Assembly: GCA_002329665.1 (NCBI GenBank)
Contig: DCTV01000054.1
Span: 5,650-19,298, forward strand
Direction: 5' to 3'
From: Christensenella sp. UBA1431
Lineage (GTDB): Bacteria; Bacillota; Clostridia; Christensenellales; UBA1431
DNA length: 13,649 nucleotides
Part shown: positions 6,323 through 13,110 of the stretch, one piece after another
Layout of the letters: each line of letters starts with the position of its first letter
How positions within the stretch are numbered: the stretch's first letter is position 1
Translations under genes and position numbers: made by a program
Notes under the pieces: generated by a model
Seen by the model: only the letters and a program-made list of their open reading frames with translations
Database searches by the model: none
Told to the model about the DNA's origin: nothing

Positions 6323-6688
6323 CTATTCGCTATGCCCGCCGCAGCTGTCGGCATGCCGGTGCTCCGAGCATACGCTGCCTGCTGAGAGCAGTTCGCCTCT
6401 TGCAAAGTCCGTTGCGATACGTTCGCAGTCCCCTTCGGCCCCGGTGAACACTTCGATACCTTTATTTGCGAAGATTTCGAGCGCGCCCGCGCCCATTCCC
6501 CCCGAAACGACGGCCTCCACACCCAGGTCGCAAAGAAAGTTGGGCAGGAACCCGGGCCTGTGGCCGGGGTTTACTACATGCTCCCTTTTCACGATCCTCC
6601 CGTCCTCGAACGTGTAGAGCGCAAATCCTTCGCAGTGCCCGAAATGCCTGGACACCGCTTTCCCGTCTGACGCGATCGCCAGTTTCAC
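6323..6688 (-). CDS. NifX/NifB-type dinitrogenase iron-molybdenum cofactor family protein
   Basis: A 121-residue protein of the dinitrogenase FeMo-cofactor binding family. The opening VKLAIASDGKAVSRHFGHCEGF and the core SGGMGAGALEIFANKGIEV are the two hallmarks of the fold. Members outside nitrogen fixers bind or carry Fe-S or metal cofactors. The C-terminal tail is rich in Cys and His (CSEHRHADSCGGH), which could bind metal. GTG at 6688 is preferred because AGGAG (6702-6698) sits 9 bases upstream; the ATG at 6697 directly abuts that site. No nif structural genes are present, so a nitrogenase role is unlikely. It lies between a methyltransferase gene and a flavin reductase gene in one operon. 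Confidence 0.88.
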   Translation of the reverse strand: MKLAIASDGKAVSRHFGHCEGFALYTFEDGRIVKREHVVNPGHRPGFLPNFLCDLGVEAVVSGGMGAGALEIFANKGIEVFTGAEGDCERIATDFARGELLSAGSVCSEHRHADSCGGHSE

Positions 6689-6705
6689 ACAATCCATCTC
6701 CTGTC

Positions 6706-7248
6706 TTACATCTGTTTCGGTATCAGTCTCAGATACCTCTCGTTCTCCGCGTCGATGCGCCAGACCCCGGAAGCTTCCACCTTGTCGATGGTGCTCAATC
6801 TGGGCTGGTGGCCGTCCTCCAATATGAAAAACCCCGTATCCCTCACGATCCTGCGTATCCGGCCGAGGAATACAGCGGGGTTTGTAACCGCGTGGAACAT
6901 GTCCAGCGCGAAGGCTGCGTCGACGCTGCTTTCGGGTATCGCGCCGAGGCCGTTTTCGCCGTGCACGGGCACGACGTTTTTCAGGCCGTATTTCTTTATC
7001 TTCCGCTTCACGATCCTTATCGCGGTTTCGTGGATGTCCGCCGCAAAGACCCTGCCGGCCCCGCCTACGAGTTCGGAAGCCTGCCTGATATACCTGCCGG
7101 GGCCGCAGCCGATGTCAGCCACGGTAAAGCCTTTTTGGACGCCGATCTTTTCGAGGACCGCGTCCGGTTCGGCAAACAGGTCCCGCAGCCTGTATTCCCA
7201 CACCATCAGGGCGTAGGAAAAGCGGGACATCTTTCCCTCATGCGCCAT
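6706..7248 (-). CDS. Class I SAM-dependent methyltransferase
   Basis: A 180-residue Rossmann-fold methyltransferase of the UbiE/type 11 kind. SAM motif I is VADIGCGPGRYIRQASE (about residues 43-59), the acidic end of strand 2 is VFAADIH, and motif IV is VDAAFALDMFHAVTNP, followed by FILEDGHQPRLSTIDKV. The substrate cannot be told; the short length and small C-terminal region resemble small-molecule or metal(loid)-type methyltransferases rather than rRNA enzymes. The ATG at 7248 follows GAGGAGG at 7 bases. An upstream in-frame ATG at 7272 lies inside the preceding gene and is less likely. Only 2 bases separate it from the thioesterase stop, so it is cotranscribed. Confidence 0.88.
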   Translation of the reverse strand: MAHEGKMSRFSYALMVWEYRLRDLFAEPDAVLEKIGVQKGFTVADIGCGPGRYIRQASELVGGAGRVFAADIHETAIRIVKRKIKKYGLKNVVPVHGENGLGAIPESSVDAAFALDMFHAVTNPAVFLGRIRRIVRDTGFFILEDGHQPRLSTIDKVEASGVWRIDAENERYLRLIPKQM

Positions 7249-7250
7249 AG

Positions 7251-7676
7251 CTAGGCCTCCTCGCGCATGCAATCCTTCAGCGCCCGGTAGATTTCAGGCC
7301 GCAGTTTCATGACGTTGACAGGCCGTAAAGCCCTGTCCGTCCAGGCGTGGTCCGTCGTGCCCGTCGCGACCAGGGCGTTGTCGGCCGCGTCGACCACTTC
7401 GTAGTGAAACCGCAGACGCACGCAGGTGGCGCGCACTGCTTTCACGCGCACGACCAGAGTCTGCTCGTAGCGGGCGGGCTTTTTGAAGCTGCAGCAAAGG
7501 TCGGTGAGCGGGAGCAGGACGCCCTCGTCTTCGACGCGGCCGTAGGAGTACCCCAGCCCGGCCATGAACTCCGTGCGCGCCTCCTCGAACCAGACGGCGT
7601 AGTTGGAATGGTGCGCGATGCCCATCCGGTCCGTCTCCGCGTACCTTACGTGTATCCTGGTTTCCGAAACGAACAT
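7251..7676 (-). CDS. Hotdog-fold acyl-CoA thioesterase, 4HBT/YbgC family
   Basis: A 141-residue cytoplasmic thioesterase of single hotdog fold. The signature RYAETDRMGIAHHSNYAVWF (residues 11-30) contains the catalytic Asp16 and the family HxNY element, followed by the EEARTEF helix. The length is usual for the family, which hydrolyses acyl-CoA or acyl-ACP. It is the first gene of the leftward operon with the methyltransferase, NifX-like and flavin reductase genes. The ATG at 7676 follows a GGAAAAGG stretch. The predicted promoter lies about 113 bases upstream, leaving a long leader. Confidence 0.9.
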   Translation of the reverse strand: MFVSETRIHVRYAETDRMGIAHHSNYAVWFEEARTEFMAGLGYSYGRVEDEGVLLPLTDLCCSFKKPARYEQTLVVRVKAVRATCVRLRFHYEVVDAADNALVATGTTDHAWTDRALRPVNVMKLRPEIYRALKDCMREEA

Positions 7677-7779
7677 GGCCTTTTCCTTTCGATGCCTTCT
7701 TCGTATTTTGCGCCAGCGGCCGCCGCATAATCATCCGGGTCTCGACGCGGAACGCTTGCAGGCGGCGTTTTGAACAGGC

Positions 7780-7791
7780 GCCCATAATTAA
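7780..7791 (-). repeat. Shared 12-bp motif TTAATTATGGGC, copy 1
   Basis: On the minus strand TTAATTATGGGC spans the predicted start of the thioesterase operon (about -2 to +10). The identical 12-mer occurs at 8427-8438 over the start of the DtxR-family gene. It may be a half-site for one regulator; full symmetry is not seen here. Confidence 0.5.
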
Positions 7792-7795
7792 AAAA

Positions 7796-7824
7796 ATATT
7801 ATCACCTGCCCCCGCCTGTGTCAA
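7796..7824 (-). promoter_or_regulatory. Promoter of the thioesterase-to-flavin reductase operon
   Basis: On the minus strand TTGACA (7824-7819) is followed after exactly 17 bases by TAATAT (7801-7796), predicting a start near 7789. The surrounding sequence (7781-7801) is strongly AT-rich compared with the coding DNA. The 245-base gap 7677-7921 contains no other recognisable gene. Confidence 0.65.
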
Positions 7825-7921
7825 TCGTCTCCGCCGGTTGTCGGGCAAAGGCGACACTCATTTTCCGGCCATATTCGTTCTGCCGCCCCTGCTTCGCGCG
7901 GCATCGTACTTGTTTCCTTTT

Positions 7922-8314
7922 TTACGACGTATTGTTATTGTGGCCGCATACCTTTAAAAACTGTTCGAGCTTCGCCGCCGTTTCCCGGCTCACGGCATGC
8001 TCCATCCTGCAGGCGTCCGCTTCGGCTACGGCCTTTTTTACGCCGAGCACGTCCACGAGAAAAGCTATCAGCAGGTCGTGGCGCTTCCTCACCGCCAGCG
8101 CCGCCTCGCGTCCGTACGCAGTGAGCGTCACCGGTCCGTATTTTTCCTTCGTGACATAGCCGCACGCCTTGAGCACGTTCATGGCGCGGCATACGCTCGC
8201 GCGGGAAAAGCCGAGCGTATGCGCGATGTCGGTCGAAAGAACCGGTTTCCCGTCCTCCGATAGTTCGAGCAGCACCTTGAGATAATCCTGTGTGGACGGC
8301 GTCTGACGGATCAG
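7922..8314 (-). CDS. DtxR/MntR-family metal-dependent regulator
   Basis: About 130 residues with an N-terminal winged HTH (TQDYLKVLLELSEDGKPVLS; DIAHTLGFSRASVCRAMNVL) and the DtxR dimerisation domain (RKRHDLLIAFLVDVLGV; DACRMEHAVSRETAAKLEQFL). The CRMEH motif matches the Cys-x2-Glu-His ligand set of iron-type DtxR/IdeR, where MntR has Glu instead of Cys. There is no SH3-like third domain, as in MntR. The homologous stretch STQDYLK lies upstream of the only ATG/GTG/TTG candidate (GTG at 8275). The frame is closed by TAA at 8335-8333, so the true start must be CTG (8314) or ATC (8311), next to a strong AGGAGGT. I give the CTG. It is divergent from the CGGC-domain gene. Confidence 0.85.
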   Translation of the reverse strand: MIRQTPSTQDYLKVLLELSEDGKPVLSTDIAHTLGFSRASVCRAMNVLKACGYVTKEKYGPVTLTAYGREAALAVRKRHDLLIAFLVDVLGVKKAVAEADACRMEHAVSRETAAKLEQFLKVCGHNNNTS

Positions 8315-8426
8315 AGGGACCTCCTCCCCTTGTTACGGCTGCTTACGAATGCACGAGGCCGACTGCTCCGGCATTTTAGCAGGCGCTTTTTGCATTCGCC
8401 GATATTGGCTGGTATAATTGGCTTAT

Positions 8427-8438
8427 GCCCATAATTAA
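8427..8438 (-). repeat. Shared 12-bp motif TTAATTATGGGC, copy 2
   Basis: This copy spans about -7 to +5 of the DtxR-family promoter on the minus strand and is identical to 7780-7791. Here it also contributes to a small palindrome on the plus strand (TTATGCCCATAA, 8424-8435), possibly the regulator's own site. Confidence 0.5.
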
Positions 8439-8466
8439 TTGTAAAACGGTAACGGGCATATGTCAA
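8438..8466 (-). promoter_or_regulatory. Promoter of the DtxR-family gene
   Basis: On the minus strand TTGACA (8466-8461), 17 bases, TACAAT (8443-8438): a near-consensus promoter with a start near 8431 and a leader of about 117 bases before the coding region. It is back to back with the promoter at 8481-8510. Confidence 0.65.
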
Positions 8467-8480
8467 TAATATAATTTCCA

Positions 8481-8510
8481 TTGATGGCGGCGGGCCTTTT
8501 ATGCTATATT
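8481..8510 (+). promoter_or_regulatory. Promoter of the CGGC-domain gene
   Basis: TTGATG (8481-8486), an 18-base spacer and TATATT (8505-8510) predict a start near 8517, about 26 bases before the ATG at 8543. The sequence after the -10 contains GTTGCA, a partial resemblance to the half-site at 1832-1842, but without a second arm. Confidence 0.5.
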
Positions 8511-8542
8511 GTTGCACATCTATATTAAGGGGGGCGTTTTTA

Positions 8543-8875
8543 ATGAAGGTGGGCCTCATACGATGCCTGCAGACGGAGGATATGTGCCCGGGGACGGCTG
8601 ATTTCAAGGTGATGCGTGAAAAAAAATGTGCCTTTAAGGACGTCGAGGGCGAGATAGAGGTCATCGGTGTGACCACCTGCGGCGGATGCCCCGGAAAGAA
8701 GGCCGTGACGCGCGCGGCCATGATGGTGGAGCGCGGCGCGGACACCATCGTGCTGGCGTCCTGCATAACGAAAGGGACCCCGATAGGATTTGCCTGCCCG
8801 CACGCCCAGGCGATGAAGGACGCCATAAAAAAACGTTTGGGCGAAGACGTCAGCATCATCGACCACACACATTAA
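8543..8875 (+). CDS. CGGC-domain protein
   Basis: A 110-residue cytoplasmic protein of the CGGC domain family, named after the central TCGGCPG (Cys46/49 here). Further cysteines lie at about residues 8 (LIRC), 15, 29, 74 (LASC) and 84, in positions typical of the family. The function is not established; the cysteine layout suggests metal or Fe-S binding. The ATG at 8543 follows AAGGGGGG with a spacer of about 9 bases. The divergent neighbour is a DtxR-family metalloregulator, and a 21-base gap separates it from the carboxypeptidase gene, so the two downstream genes may be cotranscribed. Confidence 0.9.
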   Translation: MKVGLIRCLQTEDMCPGTADFKVMREKKCAFKDVEGEIEVIGVTTCGGCPGKKAVTRAAMMVERGADTIVLASCITKGTPIGFACPHAQAMKDAIKKRLGEDVSIIDHTH

Positions 8876-8896
8876 AAAACGACAAAGGGGACCTGA

Positions 8897-9943
8897 ATGA
8901 AAAAAGCATCTTGGTTTATCGCAACGGTTCTGATTCTCGTCCTCGCATTGGCGGCATGCGTGCCCCGTGGCGGCAGTGAAACGGTCCCGGAAACAGGAAA
9001 AGCCGACGCCGTCGACCCGGGACGCACCTACTCTTACGACCAAATGATCGAAGACGCACACGAACTCGCCCGGCTGTATCCCGGGCTTATCGATGTTTCC
9101 AGCGTCGGCCGTTCCGTGGAGGGCAGGGACCTGACCCTCCTCCGGCTGGGAAAAGGGCCGGGGAAGGTGCTGCTGCTGGGCGCGCACCACGCAAGGGAAT
9201 ACATATCGTCGGCCTTTTTGATGGAAACCGCGGACGAATACGCCGCGGCCTGCGTTTCGGGTGCCAAGCTGTACGGGTACGACATCCGCAGGCTCCTCGA
9301 CGACGTCACCGTCTATATCGTGCCCATGGTGAACCCGGACGGCGTGAACCTCGTGCAATACGGGCCCGATGCCGCGAAAGACCCGGCCAAAGTCCGGTCG
9401 ATGCGCATGCTGCAGCAAGGGTTCGAGGCATGGAAGGCCAACATCAACGGCGTGGACCTGAACCGGCAGTATCCCTGCCACTGGGCGGAAAAACAGAGCG
9501 CCACCGGCGTCCCGAGTTCCGAAATGTACAAAGGGAACGCTCCCGCCACGGAACCGGAAGTCAAAGCCGTGATCGCCCTTTGCGAGGCGCAGCGATTCAC
9601 CCTCGCGGCCTCTTTTCACACGAAGGGCGAGGTAATCTACTGGGCGGACAGCGGCACGAACAACGCGATACCCGCAGGCTCAGGCATCGCGCAGGCTTTG
9701 AGCGAAGCGACGGGCTACCGGCTGATGCCGGTTTCCGAAGACCCGGCCGTATACGGTGCCGGTTTCGAAAACTGGTTCCGGCAGGAATTCACGCAGCCCG
9801 CGTTCTGCATCGAACTCACGCCCGCGGGCAACGGAGCAAAGCCGCACGACGACGCGGATTTCGCGAGGCTGGTGTGGGACAAGGCAGGGGCCCTCTTAGC
9901 CGCGCTGCTGCACCAGGCGGACACGGCAGGGCACGTCGCCTGA
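8897..9943 (+). CDS. M14-family zinc carboxypeptidase lipoprotein
   Basis: A 348-residue peptidase anchored outside the membrane by a lipoprotein signal peptide (hydrophobic 7-20, lipobox LAAC, Cys21). Residues about 43-340 are the M14 catalytic domain. Zinc ligands are His98 and Glu101 (HHARE) and His241 (SFHTKGE). Substrate-binding Asn189-Arg190 lies in VDLNRQYP, NPDGVN is at 146-151, and the catalytic Glu306 is in CIELTP. All key residues are present, so it should be active. YKGNAPATEPE is also typical. Bacterial relatives cleave cell-wall peptides such as gamma-D-glutamyl-diaminopimelate or scavenge peptides; which applies is unknown. The ATG follows AAAGGGGA at 5 bases. The stop is 9 bases from the convergent methyltransferase stop. 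Confidence 0.93.
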   Translation: MKKASWFIATVLILVLALAACVPRGGSETVPETGKADAVDPGRTYSYDQMIEDAHELARLYPGLIDVSSVGRSVEGRDLTLLRLGKGPGKVLLLGAHHAREYISSAFLMETADEYAAACVSGAKLYGYDIRRLLDDVTVYIVPMVNPDGVNLVQYGPDAAKDPAKVRSMRMLQQGFEAWKANINGVDLNRQYPCHWAEKQSATGVPSSEMYKGNAPATEPEVKAVIALCEAQRFTLAASFHTKGEVIYWADSGTNNAIPAGSGIAQALSEATGYRLMPVSEDPAVYGAGFENWFRQEFTQPAFCIELTPAGNGAKPHDDADFARLVWDKAGALLAALLHQADTAGHVA

Positions 9944-9952
9944 ATACGGGCG

Positions 9953-10888
9953 CTATTGGACGACCGCCAGGGCGTAGCAGATGTTCTCGAACGCGTGGTA
10001 CGCGTCTTTCCGTCCCGCAAAAAACCGCTTTTCTATGGCCGCGGGCGAAAGGTGCTCGGTGATGAGCAGCCCCGCCTTATCGAGGACGGATTCCAACGCT
10101 TCGCGGCCAAAACCCGACCTCATCGGCTCCCCGCTCTCCTTGGCGAGGGCGACCATGTTCTGCACGCGCCGCGACGTCTTCGCTTCGTCGAAGACGTCGC
10201 CGTCCGCGTAGTCGAACGCGACCGCGCTGCCTTTGGGGGCGATATACGCGATCGCCTCGAAAACGCGCATGTTTTCCTCGGGCGTGAGGTAGTACGTGAC
10301 GCCGAGGAGGCTGAAAAAACTCAGGCGGCCGGGGTCGAATCCGGAGCGCAGCAGCGGCCCGGCCAGATTCTCCGACGCCAGGTCGCAGGGCGCGAAATGG
10401 AGGCGCTTGTGCGGCTCCCAACCGAGGCCTGCGATGCGGCGCACCTTGTCCCGCTGCGATTCGGGACGGTCGACCTCGAACACTTCAACGCCCGCCTGCG
10501 GATGCCGGAAGGCGAAAGTATCCCAGCCCGCGCCGAGGATGACGTACTGCTTCGTTCCCAGCTTCAGCGCGTTATTAAGCGCGTCTTCGGCGTACCGGCT
10601 CCTGGACAGCGTCGTCGGGCCAAGCTGCTTCTGCATCACCCACCTGAGCGCGTCTTCGGGGTCATGGGGCGCGTCCGGCCGTTCGGGGTTAAAAAACGCG
10701 ATACCCTGCGCCATCTGGGCGGCGATCCCTTCGTACTCGCCATCAAAAAACAGTTCTCTTGCAAGGCGGTCGTCGAATATTTTGGGGTCCTCGTTCAGGG
10801 CGTGATACGCCCTGGCAAACGCCGTGACCATCGCCGTCATGCTCGGTTTTTCCAAACCGCATCCGCCCCCTTGCACAATACTGGACAT
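9953..10888 (-). CDS. SAM-dependent methyltransferase, leucine carboxyl methyltransferase-like
   Basis: A 311-residue protein of the LCM/PPM methyltransferase family (TIGR00027-like). The SAM-binding motif is YVILGAGWDTFAFRHP (about residues 114-129), followed by the family's acidic element VFEVDRPESQRDK and the FFSLLGVTYYLTPEE segment. The N-terminal region (MTAMVTAFARAYHAL; IFDDRLARELF) is also typical. In bacteria the substrates are mostly unknown; leucine-carboxyl methylation is not implied. The ATG at 10888 has only a weak upstream site (GGCAGAT); an in-frame ATG at 10840, just before TAMVTAFARAYHA, is an alternative. It is monocistronic with its own promoter. Confidence 0.88.
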   Translation of the reverse strand: MSSIVQGGGCGLEKPSMTAMVTAFARAYHALNEDPKIFDDRLARELFFDGEYEGIAAQMAQGIAFFNPERPDAPHDPEDALRWVMQKQLGPTTLSRSRYAEDALNNALKLGTKQYVILGAGWDTFAFRHPQAGVEVFEVDRPESQRDKVRRIAGLGWEPHKRLHFAPCDLASENLAGPLLRSGFDPGRLSFFSLLGVTYYLTPEENMRVFEAIAYIAPKGSAVAFDYADGDVFDEAKTSRRVQNMVALAKESGEPMRSGFGREALESVLDKAGLLITEHLSPAAIEKRFFAGRKDAYHAFENICYALAVVQ

Positions 10889-10926
10889 TTTATCTGCCGT
10901 TTTAGTTAAACGCTCGGCTCATTTAT

Positions 10927-10955
10927 TATTTAACACCCTCTCCGCCGCCTGTCAA
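10927..10955 (-). promoter_or_regulatory. Predicted promoter of the LCM-like methyltransferase gene
   Basis: On the minus strand TTGACA (10955-10950) and TAAATA (10932-10927) are spaced by 17 bases, with a start near 10920, about 32 bases before the ATG. The -10 is weak (3/6) but lies in an AT-rich stretch. Confidence 0.5.
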
Positions 10956-11038
10956 GCGGCCTTATGCTGCGGCAGACGCCCTTCGCCTTGGGAATATATG
11001 CTGTAATTCGCCGTCGTTATATCCGAGGCTGGGCTTAC

Positions 11039-11101
11039 GCTTTAGCCCTGACCGCCAAGCGCTAGAGCCAAACTGCCGGCAGACCCATGGTTTGCCGGCA
11101 G
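11039..11101. other. Two tandem hairpins in the 255-base spacer 10889-11143
   Basis: GCTTTAGC (11039-11046) pairs with GCTAGAGC (11061-11068), with one wobble pair. Four bases on, a 13-bp stem (11073-11085 with 11089-11101, core CTGCCGGCA/TGCCGGCAG, one G-T pair) closes on a 3-base loop. On the minus strand the second hairpin lies about 40 bases after the RibD-like stop, followed by TTTGG, so it may be that gene's terminator. On the plus strand seven T follow 13 bases later. No tRNA-like cloverleaf was found. The rest of the spacer holds only the promoter above. Confidence 0.45.
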
Positions 11102-11143
11102 CGGTTTAAACTGGTTTTTTTAACAGCGAAGGGGGCCTGTGCT

Positions 11144-11791
11144 TCACAGCACCCTGTAGATTAGGCAGAGATGGCCGTCCACAACTTCATTGTCCTTTAG
11201 CTCCAGCTCCATCCGCCGGGGCAGGGACAGGCTCCTGAACAGGTGCGGAGCGTCTGTTCCGACAAGGCAGGGGGATATGACGAGGCTGATCTCGTCTACG
11301 AGCCCACGCTGCAGGAGCGCGCTGGTCAGGGCCCCGCCGCTGTCGGTCCTAATCGTCTGGCAGCCATAGCTTTCGTACAGGATTTCCAGCGCTTTTTCCA
11401 GGTTTACGCGGTCCTCTCCGGCGACGATGAAATCGTAGTCGCGCGCGCGCAGGTATTCAAGATGGGATTCGGGGGTGGAAGCCGAAACCAGTACGATGAC
11501 GTCCCGGCAGTATTGCGAGTCCCGGAACACGTGCAGGTTGCTAAGCCTCCCGCGGCTGTCGGGCACGACGCACAGCGTGCGCCTGTCGTCCGGGTCGGCT
11601 AGGGGCTTTACGAAGTCTTTTTCCGTTTCGGGCGGGCACTCGGCAGCGGCCGTGTACATGGTTTCGCTTCCGACCAGCGCCATGTCCTCGTTGAAGCGGG
11701 CGGCGACGGCGTAATAGATGCCCGTGTCGTCGAACCCGCGTATTCGGCCGTCCAGGCTCGTCTGGGCGTGCATGATGACTTTGGGCCTCAT
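11144..11791 (-). CDS. RibD C-terminal / dihydrofolate reductase-like protein
   Basis: A 215-residue cytoplasmic protein of the RibD_C superfamily, related to the reductase half of the riboflavin deaminase-reductase and to dihydrofolate reductase. It begins RPKVIMHAQTSLDGRI, the typical first strand and loop. NEDMALVGSETMY follows, then the NADPH-binding-like element TIRTDSGGALTSALLQRGLV (about residues 157-176) and DEISLVISPCLVG. The deaminase half is absent and no riboflavin genes are nearby, so it is more likely a stand-alone reductase of unknown substrate. ATG at 11791 was chosen because AGGAGGT lies 9 bases upstream; the in-frame ATG at 11800 is only one base from that site. Confidence 0.9.
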   Translation of the reverse strand: MRPKVIMHAQTSLDGRIRGFDDTGIYYAVAARFNEDMALVGSETMYTAAAECPPETEKDFVKPLADPDDRRTLCVVPDSRGRLSNLHVFRDSQYCRDVIVLVSASTPESHLEYLRARDYDFIVAGEDRVNLEKALEILYESYGCQTIRTDSGGALTSALLQRGLVDEISLVISPCLVGTDAPHLFRSLSLPRRMELELKDNEVVDGHLCLIYRVL

Positions 11792-11907
11792 ATGGGGCAT
11801 ACCTCCTCGAGTAACATTTTTTTCAGTGTACCTCAAAGGAGTGACAACACCGTGTCAACATTATTTTTTACAATCGAAAAAGAATAGAAGGCTCCGGCAA
11901 AAACCGT

Positions 11908-13008
11908 TCACGGCGCCTGGTATTCGGCCGTCCCGTCGTCCGATACGTTGAAGTATTCCCCGGGCCTGAGCATGACGTGCCCTGATTCATACGGTTTTCC
12001 TTCGACGTGTATGACCACCTTGTCCATCCCGTAATAATGGCCGAATGTGTTGGTGATGCTCTTTATGATCAGTCCTTCGAGCGCGGTCCCCGCGTTCATT
12101 TTTTCTATGAGTTCCTTCGAGAAATCCACGGTGACGATGCCCTTGCCGTCGTCAAGACTTACCCCCAGGATTTTCGTGTCGTCGGAGAGCGTCTTTGTCA
12201 GGCCGCTTCCGAAGGGGATGGTTTGCAGGCCGAGCCGCAGATTGGGCACGGCGTCTTCGTTCGTTTTGGTCTCGACGGCCCTTTCCTCGTACACTGCCTT
12301 CTGCCGGTCGAATTCGGGGAAATAGAACCGGACCGTTGCCTTGGCAAAAACGCCTATTTCGATGCTTTCGAGTTCGCTGGTGACCGTGTTGCCGCCGGAC
12401 GCGAACTCCGATTTCACCAGGCCGATGTCCTTGGCGTAATAATCCTTTTGCGCGGACTCTGCGCCCGTCGTGGTGATTTCCAGCGCCCTGTACGTGCCGG
12501 AAGGCGTCGTGACCTTTTTGTCCACGGCCGTTATGGCCCGAACGGACCCGTCACCCAGGGTCCAGGAGTTGCCGGTCCGTATCGGCTCCTTGACGAGGAC
12601 CTCGTCATCGTTTGAAGTCGCAGTGAAATCGTATTTGAAATAGGTTTCTTCCCTGGAAAAGACCCTTTTTATTGCGTTATCGCCGAGCGCGTATACGAAG
12701 ACCGTCGTGGTCCCGCCGTTGTCCTGGCGCGTCTGGGCCACCCCGTTTTTCAGGTAATCCACAAGCGTCACGTAGGACGCAAATTCGTTTCCCGTGCCCC
12801 TGTACGTCAGGCGCCGGTCCGCCTTGAACGCGAAATAATCCGCCGCGGTGTCGGCCGCAGGCGCGGGCGTTTTGGCTGGGGTTGCGGGCGTGACGCGGGC
12901 CGGCGTCGGCGCGGCGGTGCCCTGCGGCTTTGGGACCGGCGTGCAGGCCGTTACGAGCGCGAGGCAAAGAAGAAGCGCCGGGGCAGTTTTTCTCAGGCGT
13001 TTGTCCAT
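11908..13008 (-). CDS. GerMN-domain lipoprotein
   Basis: A 366-residue exported lipoprotein (hydrophobic 9-20, lipobox VTAC, Cys22). A Pro/Thr/Ala-rich linker at about 23-55 is likely a flexible tether. Residues about 56-220 form a beta-rich domain that I do not recognise (ADYFAFKADRRLTYRG; NSWTLGDGSVRAI). Residues about 228-345 match the GerMN domain of spore germination and sporulation proteins (ATVRFYFPEFDRQKAVYE; GLQTIPFGSGLTKTL; GIVTVDFSKELIEKMNAG; KVVIHVEGKPYE). GerMN proteins act at the cell or spore envelope; the precise role here is unknown. The ATG at 13008 follows AAGGAG at 10 bases. Nothing nearby is clearly sporulation-related, so the domain alone supports a spore-forming lineage. 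Confidence 0.88.
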   Translation of the reverse strand: MDKRLRKTAPALLLCLALVTACTPVPKPQGTAAPTPARVTPATPAKTPAPAADTAADYFAFKADRRLTYRGTGNEFASYVTLVDYLKNGVAQTRQDNGGTTTVFVYALGDNAIKRVFSREETYFKYDFTATSNDDEVLVKEPIRTGNSWTLGDGSVRAITAVDKKVTTPSGTYRALEITTTGAESAQKDYYAKDIGLVKSEFASGGNTVTSELESIEIGVFAKATVRFYFPEFDRQKAVYEERAVETKTNEDAVPNLRLGLQTIPFGSGLTKTLSDDTKILGVSLDDGKGIVTVDFSKELIEKMNAGTALEGLIIKSITNTFGHYYGMDKVVIHVEGKPYESGHVMLRPGEYFNVSDDGTAEYQAP

Positions 13009-13110
13009 CGTCGCATCGCTCCTTGAATGTGATACCCGTATTTAGTCTTTGCTTTTTTGTGCCGCATGATTACGGCAAAACGTGAAACCCTTGTTTCGGT
13101 GCCGCCGGGC

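Noticed and set aside
6323..6688. Nitrogen-fixation role for the NifX-like gene.
   Set aside because: No nifH, D, K, E or N genes in the window, and the family is common in non-fixing anaerobes.
8505..8516. GTTGCA near the CGGC promoter as a second site for the Crp/Fnr regulator.
   Set aside because: Only one partial half-site; no symmetric arm.
8540..9619. 359-codon minus-strand frame over the CGGC and carboxypeptidase genes.
   Set aside because: Spans two genes with intact motifs on the other strand and has no recognisable product.
9956..10909. 317-codon plus-strand frame opposite the LCM-like methyltransferase.
   Set aside because: The minus strand carries the conserved SAM motifs; the plus frame is a codon-bias shadow.
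11031..11110. tRNA or riboswitch in the structured spacer.
   Set aside because: No cloverleaf, anticodon arm or T-loop motif, and no known riboswitch core.
11820..11880. TTGACA on the minus strand as a promoter for the RibD-like gene, with long MerR-type spacing.
   Set aside because: No acceptable -10 at 16-20 bases; the TACACT is 22 bases away and the dyad is poor.
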